Shown here piece after piece: positions 8,417 to 16,132 of a stretch of DNA of 39,371 nt. A program made the translations under genes and the position numbers. The stretch comes from Pseudomonas sp. GM49 (GTDB lineage: Bacteria; Pseudomonadota; Gammaproteobacteria; Pseudomonadales; Pseudomonadaceae). The stretch is taken from contig NZ_AKJL01000198.1 in NCBI RefSeq assembly GCF_000282355.1, positions 1-39,371 on the forward strand. The letters are read 5' to 3'. The notes under the pieces were generated by a model. That model was not told the DNA's origin. It did no database searches and was given only the letters and a program-made list of their open reading frames with translations. Every line of letters starts with the position of its first letter. The stretch's first letter is position 1.

Positions 8417-9050
8417 TCGCTTGCTGCAGGGTTTCATAGACACGTTCCTGATGGTCGGCGTGTCGTCGTTGATCGCGCTGTTGGCGGGCATTCCGCTGGC
8501 GGTGATCCTGGTCACCAGCTCCAAGGGTGGCATCTATGAAGCCCCGGCACTGAACCGCGCACTGGGCGGGTTCGTGAACCTGTTTCGCTCGATTCCGTTT
8601 CTGATTTTGATGGTGGCGCTGATTCCGTTCACCCGGCTCATCGTCGGCACTACGTATGGCGTCTGGGCGGCCGTGGTGCCGTTGACCATCGCGGCCACGC
8701 CGTTCTTTGCGCGCATTGCCGAGGTCAGTTTGCGCGAGGTCGATCATGGGTTGATCGAAGCGGCGCAAGCCATGGGCTGCCGGCGCTGGCACATCGTCTG
8801 GCATGTGTTGTTGCCGGAGGCGCTGCCTGGGATTGTCGGTGGGTTCACCATAACCCTGGTGACGATGATCAACTCCTCGGCCATGGCCGGGGCGATTGGT
8901 GCGGGCGGGTTGGGGGACATTGCCTATCGGTACGGGTATCAGCGCTTTGATAGCCAGATCATGCTGACGGTGATTGTGCTGCTGGTGGCGTTGGTGGCAG
9001 TGATTCAGTTGGGTGGGGATCGGTTGGCGCGGGGCCTCAACAAGCGGTAG
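8406..9050 (+). CDS. MetI-like ABC transporter permease
   Basis: This is a 214-residue inner-membrane permease, close to the 217 residues of MetI. It has about five hydrophobic helices, including a first one [20 protein letters not shown] and a last one [14 protein letters not shown]. The EAA loop [22 protein letters not shown] contacts the ATPase. ATG 8406 is chosen because it gives a MetI-like N terminus and overlaps the end of the ATPase gene by 11 bases; the frame extends further back only inside that gene. It forms the channel of the MetQNI-like importer. A REP doublet starts five bases after its stop and probably marks the end of the operon. Confidence 0.86.
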   Translation: MWFDRLLQGFIDTFLMVGVSSLIALLAGIPLAVILVTSSKGGIYEAPALNRALGGFVNLFRSIPFLILMVALIPFTRLIVGTTYGVWAAVVPLTIAATPFFARIAEVSLREVDHGLIEAAQAMGCRRWHIVWHVLLPEALPGIVGGFTITLVTMINSSAMAGAIGAGGLGDIAYRYGYQRFDSQIMLTVIVLLVALVAVIQLGGDRLARGLNKR

Positions 9051-9054
9051 CCCT

Positions 9055-9152
9055 GTAGGAGCGAGCTTGCTCGCGATGGAGGTCAACGATAACGCGGGAA
9101 ACCTGATTCCCCGCGGTGCCCTCAGGTTTATCGCGAGCAAGCTCGCTCCTAC
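9055..9152. repeat. REP doublet with TGTAGGAG-type ends
   Basis: The units are 9055-9077 and 9130-9152, in inverted orientation. The spacer contains AACGCGGGAAACCTGATTCC, which resembles the spacer of the doublet at 18751-18863 (AACGCGCAAACCTGATACC). Both therefore appear to belong to one REPIN lineage. Confidence 0.85.
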
Positions 9153-9252
9153 ACGAGTGGTGATCCTGGCGATATTTCGTACAAAGAAATCAGTGTTTCC
9201 GACGGCCCGTTCCCTTTCCTTTGCAGGACATTTCCTAGATCATTTCGCTCGC

Positions 9253-9281
9253 TTGCGCCTGCCAAATCCGGTGGCTAGTCT
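9253..9281 (+). promoter_or_regulatory. Possible promoter of the structured leader
   Basis: TTGCGC (9253-9258) and TAGTCT (9276-9281) are spaced by 17 bases, just upstream of the first leader hairpin. Both match the sigma-70 consensus only partly. Confidence 0.25.
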
Positions 9282-9344
9282 CGGTCCGTCACTGCTCATC
9301 AGTGATCGGGTTTAGTCGCCCGGATACCATCGGGCGCACAGCGC

Positions 9345-9366
9345 CACCTTTTCTCAGGTGTTTTTT
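9345..9366 (+). terminator. Terminator-like hairpin inside the leader
   Basis: CACCT (9345-9349), loop TTTCTC, AGGTG (9356-9360), then six Ts. The stem is only 5 bp, so it would be a weak or conditional terminator. It overlaps segment A of the leader and is therefore mutually exclusive with the A:B pairing. Confidence 0.4.
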
Positions 9367-9490
9367 ATTGCCTGAATTTTATGGTGGCTGTGCGCAGGGC
9401 ACCCTAGGGTGCGCCGGTGTTGCCTGATGGCCGGTCGACTAACCTGTGTGCAGCCGCCACCCCTATTCGTTTAGTCGCGATGACGGTTGG

Positions 9491-9509
9491 CTCCTACTAA
9501 TATCAGGAG
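9491..9509 (+). promoter_or_regulatory. Shine-Dalgarno hidden in a hairpin
   Basis: CTCCT (9491-9495) is the exact complement of the Shine-Dalgarno AGGAG (9505-9509), which lies 8 bases before the ATG at 9518. The 9-base loop is AT-rich. When folded it would mask the ribosome site. Confidence 0.5.
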
Positions 9510-9517
9510 TTTTACCA

Positions 9518-9859
9518 ATGGAAAAATCCGTACCCGATCCACCCCCCGAAACCTCCACCGACGACCCGCTCAGGGATCGCTCAGCGCTTTACCGTGCCAT
9601 CGATTTCCACCTCACCGGCAAGCAACCCGCACCACCCGATGAAATGCGCTTCTACAACGTCAGCAAGGACGTGAGCTTCGAAGACACCCAACTCTATGTC
9701 GCCGACCTGCTGCGTTGCGCTTCGGTCACTGCGTATCAGTGTGGCGATCAACTCAAGGGTGCCGACCGGGCGATGGTGTACTCGATCTGGCATTTGCTGG
9801 AGATTGCCAAGGCAATGGTGGATCACTCCATTGAGTGTTTGGGGATGAAAAAGGGCTGA
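9518..9859 (+). CDS. Small DUF6124-like protein of unknown function
   Basis: This is a 113-residue acidic, soluble-looking protein. The ATG at 9518 is chosen because AGGAG lies 8 bases upstream; the frame is open to 9446, but that part belongs to the leader. The N terminus is Pro- and Asp-rich and probably disordered. The body has FYNVSKDVSFEDTQLYVADL and a helical C-terminal half (ADRAMVYSIWHLLEIAKAMV). I associate this pattern with the Pseudomonas DUF6124/DUF3077-type small proteins; the family name is from memory and no function is known. The elaborate leader and masked ribosome site suggest tight expression control. It is followed by a REP doublet and a divergent-function methyltransferase, with no clear operon partner. 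Confidence 0.7.
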   Translation: MEKSVPDPPPETSTDDPLRDRSALYRAIDFHLTGKQPAPPDEMRFYNVSKDVSFEDTQLYVADLLRCASVTAYQCGDQLKGADRAMVYSIWHLLEIAKAMVDHSIECLGMKKG

Positions 9860-9884
9860 AACCTCTGTTGCCAGGGCCACCGCC

Positions 9885-9948
9885 ATCGCGAGCAAGCTCG
9901 CTCCCACAGTTGACCGTGGATATCTGTGGGAGCGAGCTTGCTCGCGAT
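9885..9948. repeat. REP doublet (REPIN)
   Basis: Inverted REP units 9885-9907 and 9926-9948 have a short spacer containing AGTTGACCG, shared with the doublet at 10661. It lies just after the DUF6124-like gene. Confidence 0.9.
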
Positions 9949-10016
9949 GGGCTGCGCAGCAGCCCCCGACGCCATGGCGTATATTCGGTGAATCCAAATT
10001 GCCTGCGCAGCCGACC

Positions 10017-10646
10017 ATGAAGCAAACACCCGACGACCTCGAACAGATCACCGCCACCACCCTTGGCCATTACAACGCAGTGGCCGAAGACTTCCGTGAA
10101 GGCACGCGCGATCACGACGTCAGCCAGAACATCGATGCCCTGTTGCGGCACATTCAGGGCGATGCGCCTTTCGACATTCTCGATTTTGGCTGCGGACCGG
10201 GGCGTGATTTGCAGACGTTCACCCGTATGGGCCACAAGGCTGTCGGCCTCGACGGTTCGGAAAAATTCGCGCAGATGGCCCGTGAGGACAGTGGTTGCGA
10301 GGTCTGGCAGCAGGACTTCCTGAAGCTTGATCTGCCGGCCGAGCGTTTTGACGGAATTTTTGCCAACGCGGTGCTGTTTCATGTTCCGCGTCAGGAGTTG
10401 CCACGGGTGTTGAAGCAGTTGTGGGGAACGCTGAAACCGGGTGGGGTGTTGTTCAGTTCCAATCCCCGTGGCGAGAATCAGGAAGGCTGGAACGGGCCGC
10501 GTTACGGGGCATATCACGACCTGGCAGCCTGGCAGCAATTGTTGACCGAGGCGGGGTTTGAGGAGCTTGAGCATTACTACCGGCCGGCAGGGCTGCCGCG
10601 GGAGCAGCAGCCTTGGTTGGCGAGTGTATGGCGTAAAGCTGTGTAG
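10017..10646 (+). CDS. Class I SAM-dependent methyltransferase
   Basis: This is a 209-residue cytoplasmic methyltransferase with a Rossmann-like fold. Motif I is ILDFGCGPGRD (about 55-65). The acidic end of strand 2 is VGLDGS, motif II/post-I is WQQDFLKLDLP, and FDGIFANAVLFHVPR and LKPGGVLFSSNPRG follow, all typical of the UbiE/TehB-like group. The acceptor cannot be told from the sequence. ATG 10017 is preferred over a TTG at 9999, although no strong Shine-Dalgarno is seen for either. The gene sits between two REP doublets with no operon partner. Confidence 0.82.
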   Translation: MKQTPDDLEQITATTLGHYNAVAEDFREGTRDHDVSQNIDALLRHIQGDAPFDILDFGCGPGRDLQTFTRMGHKAVGLDGSEKFAQMAREDSGCEVWQQDFLKLDLPAERFDGIFANAVLFHVPRQELPRVLKQLWGTLKPGGVLFSSNPRGENQEGWNGPRYGAYHDLAAWQQLLTEAGFEELEHYYRPAGLPREQQPWLASVWRKAV

Positions 10647-10660
10647 TCAGTCCCGACGCC

Positions 10661-10724
10661 ATCGCGAGCAAGCTCGCTCCCACAGTTGACCGCGTACTCC
10701 TGTGGGAGCGAGCTTGCTCGCGAT
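10661..10724. repeat. REP doublet (REPIN)
   Basis: Inverted REP units 10661-10683 and 10702-10724 lie between the convergent methyltransferase and efflux-pump genes. The spacer again starts AGTTGACCG. Confidence 0.9.
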
Positions 10725-10743
10725 GAGCGCGCAGCGCTCGCTT

Positions 10744-13700
10744 TTAAGCCACCTCTTTCTTCGGCTCGCGAATCTTGTACCAGGCCACATACAGCGCCGG
10801 CAAAAACAGCAGCGTCAGCAAGGTGGCGATAACGATCCCGCCAATCATCGCGTAGGCCATCGGGCCCCAGAACACTTCCCGGGCAATCGGGATCATCCCC
10901 ATGCTCGCCGCCGCGGCGGTCAGCAGGATCGGCCGACGTCGATGTTCAGTGGCCTGCACCACCGCATCCCACGGCGCATAGCCCTTCAGTTCGTACTCCT
11001 CGATCTGGGTCACCAGGATCACCGAGTTACGAATGATGATACCGATCAACGCGAGAATCCCGAGGATCGCCACGAAGCCCATTGGCGTACCCGTAGGCAC
11101 CAGCGCGATCACCACGCCGATCAGTCCCAGCGGCGCGACGCTGGCCACCAGGAACAGCTTCTGCACGCTGTGCAACTGGATCATCAGAAAGGTCGCCATC
11201 AGGAACAGCATCAGCGGCACAACCTTGGCAATCGGTCCCTGGGCCTTGCCGCTTTCCTCCACCGTACCACCGGTGGCGACCTTGTAGCCCGCCGGCAATT
11301 TGGCAGCGAACGCGTCGATGGATGGCTTGAGGATTTTCACCAGGTCCGTCGGCTGGATCTCGTCGCGGATCGCCGCCTTGATGGTGATGGTCGGCAGGCG
11401 ATCGCGACGCCACACCAGCGGCTGCTCCAGTTCGTAGCGCACCGTGGCGAACGCCAGCAGCGGAATCGACGTGCCGCCAGGCGTGACGATTTGCAGGTTC
11501 TGCAGGGTTTCCGGCGTACCGCGCTCGGAGTCCACCGCACGACCGACTACGTTGATCAGGTAAATGTCGTCGTCGACCTGGGTCACCGCCTGGCCGCTGA
11601 CGATTCCGTTCATCAGGTTGGCCACATCCTCGGAAGACAACCCCAACTGCCGCGCCTTGTCCTGGGCGATGTCGATGCGCAGCACTTTGCCCGGTTCGTT
11701 CCAGTCGTAGATGATCTCGCCAATGTGCGGGTTCTTGTCCAGCTCCGTGGCCAGGTCAATGGCATGTCGGCGCACCTGGTCGATGTCTTTGCCGCTGATC
11801 CGGTACTGGATCGGACGCCCTACCGGCGGGCCCATTTCCAGTGCCTGGACATAACTGCCGATGCCGACGAAGTCGTTGCGCAAGCGCTCGCGAAGCTTCT
11901 GCATCATGGCTTCACGGGTATGGCCTTTGCTGACGATCACCAACTGCGCATAGAACGGGTTTTGCAGTTGCTGGTCCAGTGGCAGATAAAAACGGATTGC
12001 ACCCTGCCCGATGTAAGTGCTCCAGCGCACGATGTCCGGATCGTCCTTGAGCGTGGCTTCGAGGCGATCGACGGCCCGGCGGGTTTCGTCGATCGAGGCG
12101 TTTTGCGGCAGGTTCAGGTCCACCAGGATTTCCGGGCGATCCGAAGACGGGAAGAACTGGTTCTGCACGTAGCGCATGCTGAACACCGCCAGCACAAAGC
12201 ACAGCACGGTGATGCCAATGGCCCACCAGCGATTGCGCATGCACCACAGCAGCCCGCCGTTGAAGGCCTTGCCAATACGCCCCGGTTCACCTTCATGGGG
12301 TTTCACCTTGGTGCTGAGAATGTGCACGCCAATCACCGGCGCGAACAGAACCGCCACCACCCATGACACCAGCATCGCGCAGGCAATCACCGCAAACAGC
12401 GTGTAGGTGTATTCACCGGCGGAGCTGGCGTTCAAGCCGATCGGCACAAAGCCCGCCACCGTCACCAGCGTACCGGTGAGCATCGGGAACGCCGTCGAGG
12501 TGTAGGCGAAGGTCGCGGCCTGCTCCTTGGTCTCGCCCAGTTCCAGGCGCGTGACCATCATTTCCACGGTGATCATCGCATCGTCCACCAGCAGGCCGAG
12601 GGCGATGATCAGTGCGCCCAGGGAAATCCGCTGCATGGTGATGCCGCTGTACTCCATGAACACGAACACCATCGCCAGCACCAGCGGGATCGAGCAGGCC
12701 ACCACCAGTCCGGCGCGCACGCCAAGGCTGACGAAGCTGACCAGCAGCACGATCACCACCGCCTCGAACAACGCGCTGGTAAAGCCGCCGACGGCCTCCT
12801 CGACCACCACGGCCTGGTCGGACACGTTGTAAATGCCGACACCTACCGGCAGGTCGGCGGTCAACTGGTCAATACGGGCGTGCAAGGCCTTGCCGAACGC
12901 CTGGACGTTGCCACCCTTCTGCATGGCAATCGCCAGGCCGATGGCCGGTTTACCGTTGAAGCGGAATTCCGGCGAGGCCGGATCGACGTAGCCTCGGCTG
13001 ATTTCGGCAATGTCGGCCAGACGATAGTAGCGGTCGTTGAGCTTGAGGTTGACCTCGGCCAGGTCTTTCTCCGAAGCGAACTTCCCGGAAGTGCGTACCG
13101 AAATCCGCTCCGGCCCGGCCTCGATGACACCCGCCGGGGTCACGGCGTTCTGAGATTGCAGGCTCTGCACCACCTGACGCTCATCGATGCCGAGCGCTGC
13201 GAGTTTGCGCGTGGAGAAGTTCAGGTACAGCACTTCGTCCTGCTGGCCGACCATTTCGATCTTGCCCAGGCCCGGCACACCGCGAATTTCCATGCGCGCC
13301 TGTTCCACGTAGTCGCGCAACTGACGCAGGGTCAGGCCGTCGGCGGTGAAGGCGTAGATCGACCCGAAGACGTCGCCGAACTCGTCGTTGAACGACGGCC
13401 CCTGTATGCCTTGCGGGAACTGGTATTTGATGTCGTTGATCTTTTTGCGCACCTGGTACCAGATTTCCGGGATGTCCTTGGCACTGGTGGTGTCGCGCAG
13501 GTACACGTACACCGTCGATTCGCCGGGGCGCGTGTAGCTTTTCACGTAGTCGAGGGAGTCGAGCTCTTCGAGCTTTTTCTCGATCCGGTCGGTGATCTGC
13601 TTGAGGGTTTCCTCCTGGGTCGCCCCCGGCCATTTGCTCTGGATCACCATGGTCTTGATGGTGAACGAAGGGTCTTCTTCGCGCCCCAGGTTGAAATACG

Positions 13701-13794
13701 AGAACACACCCATCAGCAATGCGACGAACATCAGATACCAGATGAACGACTGATGCTTGAGGGCCCATTCCGAGAGGTTGAAAGGCCCTTTCAT
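10744..13794 (-). CDS. RND efflux pump, TriC-like
   Basis: This is a 1016-residue proton-driven inner-membrane transporter of the RND superfamily, matching the length I recall for Pseudomonas aeruginosa TriC (about 1015). Features include an N-terminal helix (FIWYLMFVALLMGVFSYFNL), the family motif GREEDPSFTIK, a large periplasmic loop, and TM4 with GLLVDDAMITVE, whose paired Asp residues carry protons. The second half repeats the arrangement and has a TM10-12 region with IRNSVILVTQIEEYELKGYA and HRRRPILLTAAAASMGMIPI. Its ATG overlaps the stop of the preceding adaptor gene by four bases. It would pump lipophilic toxic compounds together with the two adaptors and an outer-membrane channel encoded elsewhere. 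Substrates are not evident from sequence. Confidence 0.88.
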   Translation of the reverse strand: MKGPFNLSEWALKHQSFIWYLMFVALLMGVFSYFNLGREEDPSFTIKTMVIQSKWPGATQEETLKQITDRIEKKLEELDSLDYVKSYTRPGESTVYVYLRDTTSAKDIPEIWYQVRKKINDIKYQFPQGIQGPSFNDEFGDVFGSIYAFTADGLTLRQLRDYVEQARMEIRGVPGLGKIEMVGQQDEVLYLNFSTRKLAALGIDERQVVQSLQSQNAVTPAGVIEAGPERISVRTSGKFASEKDLAEVNLKLNDRYYRLADIAEISRGYVDPASPEFRFNGKPAIGLAIAMQKGGNVQAFGKALHARIDQLTADLPVGVGIYNVSDQAVVVEEAVGGFTSALFEAVVIVLLVSFVSLGVRAGLVVACSIPLVLAMVFVFMEYSGITMQRISLGALIIALGLLVDDAMITVEMMVTRLELGETKEQAATFAYTSTAFPMLTGTLVTVAGFVPIGLNASSAGEYTYTLFAVIACAMLVSWVVAVLFAPVIGVHILSTKVKPHEGEPGRIGKAFNGGLLWCMRNRWWAIGITVLCFVLAVFSMRYVQNQFFPSSDRPEILVDLNLPQNASIDETRRAVDRLEATLKDDPDIVRWSTYIGQGAIRFYLPLDQQLQNPFYAQLVIVSKGHTREAMMQKLRERLRNDFVGIGSYVQALEMGPPVGRPIQYRISGKDIDQVRRHAIDLATELDKNPHIGEIIYDWNEPGKVLRIDIAQDKARQLGLSSEDVANLMNGIVSGQAVTQVDDDIYLINVVGRAVDSERGTPETLQNLQIVTPGGTSIPLLAFATVRYELEQPLVWRRDRLPTITIKAAIRDEIQPTDLVKILKPSIDAFAAKLPAGYKVATGGTVEESGKAQGPIAKVVPLMLFLMATFLMIQLHSVQKLFLVASVAPLGLIGVVIALVPTGTPMGFVAILGILALIGIIIRNSVILVTQIEEYELKGYAPWDAVVQATEHRRRPILLTAAAASMGMIPIAREVFWGPMAYAMIGGIVIATLLTLLFLPALYVAWYKIREPKKEVA

Positions 13795-14855
13795 TGACTG
13801 TCCTCGTCGATTTTCACTTGCTGCCCCGGTTTGAGGCTGTTCACACCGGCACTGACCACCCGCTCGCCGTTCTTCACGCCGCCGGCCAGTACCACGGTGC
13901 TGTCGGTGCGGCTGATCACCTGGATTTCACGGGGGGAGACGGTTTTACTCTGCGCATCGATCACCCAGATACGTGACTTGCCATCGACCTCTTGCAGCGC
14001 GGTGACAGGCAATTCGATGCGTGGCTTGATCGCCGAGCTCAGGGTGACGCTGATGGCCGTACCCAAGCGAAAACCCTGTGGCGTTTCGGCCAGGGACAGG
14101 CGGGCGCGACGGGTGCGTGTAGCGCTTTGGGCCTGAGGTTCGATTTCGCGAATGACGGCGGTGGTGTTGATGCTCGGATCAAGTTGCGCAGCGACCAGAA
14201 ACACCACATCGCTGGGCAGTTGATCGACCAGGGTATCCGGCAGGTCAATCACCGCTTCCTTGATGTCCGGTTGTGCCAGGGTCACCACTTGCTGACCCGC
14301 CGTCACCACTTGCCCGGCCTCGGCGCTCCATGCAGTGACCACGGCTTTATGGTCGGCGCGCAACTCGGTGTAGCCCAGTTGGTCCTTGCTCTGGTTGACG
14401 GCCGCCCGGGCTTGATCGAGGGAGGCCTGGGTGGTTTTCAGGTAGGTATTGGCCTGGTCCAGTTGCGCTTGCGCACCGACCCCGCGATCAAACAAGGCTT
14501 GCTGACGCTGGGCACTGGCCTTGGCATTGATCAGTTGCGCCTGGATCTTCGACAGGTCGCCCTGGGCCGAACGCAACTGGTTCTGCTGATCGGAAGGATC
14601 GAGGGTGGCGAGCAGCGTGCCCTTGTCCACTGCGGCTCCGACATCGACGTTACGACTGGCGATGCGCCCGCCCACGCGAAAACCGGTATTGCTTTCATAG
14701 CGGGCCTGGATGCTGCCGGCGAATCGGCCCAGGTCCTCTTCGCTCAAGGCCTGAATCTTGATCGACAACACAGGCCGTACCGGTGTCGGTGGCGGTTCGC
14801 TCTTGGAACAGGCGCTCAGCACCAGCCCGATGGACAACGCCCATATAGGCTTCAT
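13791..14855 (-). CDS. RND efflux adaptor lipoprotein, TriB-like
   Basis: This is a 354-residue periplasmic adaptor (membrane-fusion protein). The N terminus is a lipoprotein signal with lipobox LSAC (Cys16), so it is anchored in the inner membrane. It then shows the split lipoyl domain (FRVGGRIASRNVDVGAAVDKGTLLA and later LRADHKAVVTAWSAEAGQVV) around an alpha-helical hairpin of about 80 residues rich in Ala, Gln and Leu. Beta-barrel and membrane-proximal domains follow. It is the second of two adaptors in the operon and overlaps the genes on both sides by four bases, so translation is coupled. It links the RND pump to an outer-membrane channel. Confidence 0.86.
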   Translation of the reverse strand: MKPIWALSIGLVLSACSKSEPPPTPVRPVLSIKIQALSEEDLGRFAGSIQARYESNTGFRVGGRIASRNVDVGAAVDKGTLLATLDPSDQQNQLRSAQGDLSKIQAQLINAKASAQRQQALFDRGVGAQAQLDQANTYLKTTQASLDQARAAVNQSKDQLGYTELRADHKAVVTAWSAEAGQVVTAGQQVVTLAQPDIKEAVIDLPDTLVDQLPSDVVFLVAAQLDPSINTTAVIREIEPQAQSATRTRRARLSLAETPQGFRLGTAISVTLSSAIKPRIELPVTALQEVDGKSRIWVIDAQSKTVSPREIQVISRTDSTVVLAGGVKNGERVVSAGVNSLKPGQQVKIDEDSQ

Positions 14856-15955
14856 GGCTTAGCTCCCCAAGTCAGATCCTTGTAAGTGTTTTCGGCAATT
14901 TCGACTTCCATGTCCGGGTGCAACAACTGTCCGCCCGCGACAATGACTTTCTCCCCACCCTTCAACCCGTCGCTGATGATGACCTTGCCGGTCAGGTAGC
15001 GGCTGACAGTGACCGAGTGCAACTGGGCCTTGCCCTTGTCATCGACAATCCAGACCGCAGGTTCACTGATGTTTTTGGTCAGCGCCGACCATGGCAACTC
15101 GATGACCGACTTGCCCGACCCCCTGGCCGTGGCACTCACCACCGAGCCCAATTGCATGCCGTCGGGCAGGCTGTTGAGGCCGACCTTGACCTGCACGGTA
15201 CCGGATTGTGCCGACACCGACGGGGTGATTTCGCGCACGGTGCCGGTGGTTTTGATCGCCGGGTTGTCGAGCAGGCTCAGGACAATGGTTTCATCCCTCG
15301 GCTTCTCGGCCAGCAGCGATTCATAGACATTGAACACCGCATCCCGGTCGCCGTCCCGGGCCAGGCTGAAGATCGGCATCGTCGCCTGAACCACCTGGCC
15401 GACTTCCGCCTGACGCGCGGTAATGATCCCCGGCGCATCGGCGATCAGCGCCGTATAGTTCAACTGATCCCTGGCGTTGGCCAACTGCGCCTGGGCGGCG
15501 CTCAAGGCGCTCTGGCTGCTGCGCAAGGCTGCCTGGGCCGAGTCGAATTCGCTCTGGCTGGTGTAGCCCTTGGGCAAGAGCTTTTGCTGGCGCACGAACG
15601 CCGCTGCGCTCTGCGTCACTCGCGCCTGTTCAGCCAACACTTGTGCCTGGGCCGAGTCGACGTTGGTCTGCAAATCCTTGGGGTCGAGCCGGGCCAGCAC
15701 TTGCTTGGCGGTCACTCGATCACCGACGTCGACCGAGCGCTGGATGATCTTGCCACCCACGCGGAAAGACAGCTCCGTTTGTATCCGGGCCTGGATATCA
15801 CCGGTGAGGGTAACCGGGGCCGCGTAATCCGCCGGCTTGACGACTTGTACGAACACACGTGGCAGGTATTCCTGCACGGTTTTTTTCTCTTCGCAAGCCG
15901 TTAGCAGGGTGACGACACTCAAGGCCATGACTACTTTCAATCCGGGAACCGCCAT
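14852..15955 (-). CDS. RND efflux adaptor lipoprotein, TriA-like
   Basis: This is a 367-residue first gene of the efflux operon. It has a lipoprotein signal with lipobox LTAC (Cys21), then a lipoyl half-motif FRVGGKIIQRSVDVGDRV, a helical hairpin, the second half-motif IADAPGIITARQAEVGQVV, and a C-terminal membrane-proximal domain. An AAGGAG lies upstream of the ATG. Having two different adaptors for one pump is the TriABC arrangement, where both are required. The upstream gap to the divergent ATPase gene is 177 bases and must hold the promoter. No TetR-type repressor gene is adjacent, so control is encoded elsewhere or absent. Confidence 0.86.
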   Translation of the reverse strand: MAVPGLKVVMALSVVTLLTACEEKKTVQEYLPRVFVQVVKPADYAAPVTLTGDIQARIQTELSFRVGGKIIQRSVDVGDRVTAKQVLARLDPKDLQTNVDSAQAQVLAEQARVTQSAAAFVRQQKLLPKGYTSQSEFDSAQAALRSSQSALSAAQAQLANARDQLNYTALIADAPGIITARQAEVGQVVQATMPIFSLARDGDRDAVFNVYESLLAEKPRDETIVLSLLDNPAIKTTGTVREITPSVSAQSGTVQVKVGLNSLPDGMQLGSVVSATARGSGKSVIELPWSALTKNISEPAVWIVDDKGKAQLHSVTVSRYLTGKVIISDGLKGGEKVIVAGGQLLHPDMEVEIAENTYKDLTWGAKP

Positions 15956-16132
15956 GCAAACTCCTTGGCCTTTTTTATGGACAACTCGACAGAGAGCTTA
16001 GAACAGGGTTTCAACCTTGCACGCCCCGCTTATGAAGAAAAAAATCGCACCGTTTTACCCCTGAAACACTTGCCATAGACGGCTGCGCGTACCTGACAAT
16101 GAACCCCGCCCGATCCCGCTTCAGGAACCCAC

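Larger units (their letters stand above)
9286..9517 (+). promoter_or_regulatory. Structured 5' leader with alternative stems, candidate attenuator
   Basis: A 230-base leader precedes the small gene at 9518. Hairpin 1 is TCACTG/CAGTGA (9289-9305). Hairpin 2 is CGCCCG/CGGGCG (9317-9336). Segment A (9334-9348) pairs with segment B (9383-9395) through 8 plus 5 base pairs and a two-base bulge. Segment B extended (9383-9398) pairs over all 16 positions with segment C (9443-9458), four of them as G-U wobbles, enclosing the perfect palindrome GCACCCTAGGGTGC (9399-9412). A:B and B:C cannot coexist. A short terminator-like stem with U6 (9345-9366) competes with A:B. TTTAGTCGC occurs at 9311 and 9470, and its near-complement GTCGACTAA at 9434. 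This architecture suggests a switch; the signal is unknown. Confidence 0.6.

Noticed and set aside
9446..9517. Upstream extension of the DUF6124-like gene
   Set aside because: It overlaps the structured leader and has no ribosome site, whereas 9518 has AGGAG at proper distance.
10702..12366. Long open frame (554 codons) on the plus strand
   Set aside because: It is antisense to the RND pump gene. GC-rich codon bias keeps the opposite frame open; the product is a His/Arg/Gln-rich string with no domains.
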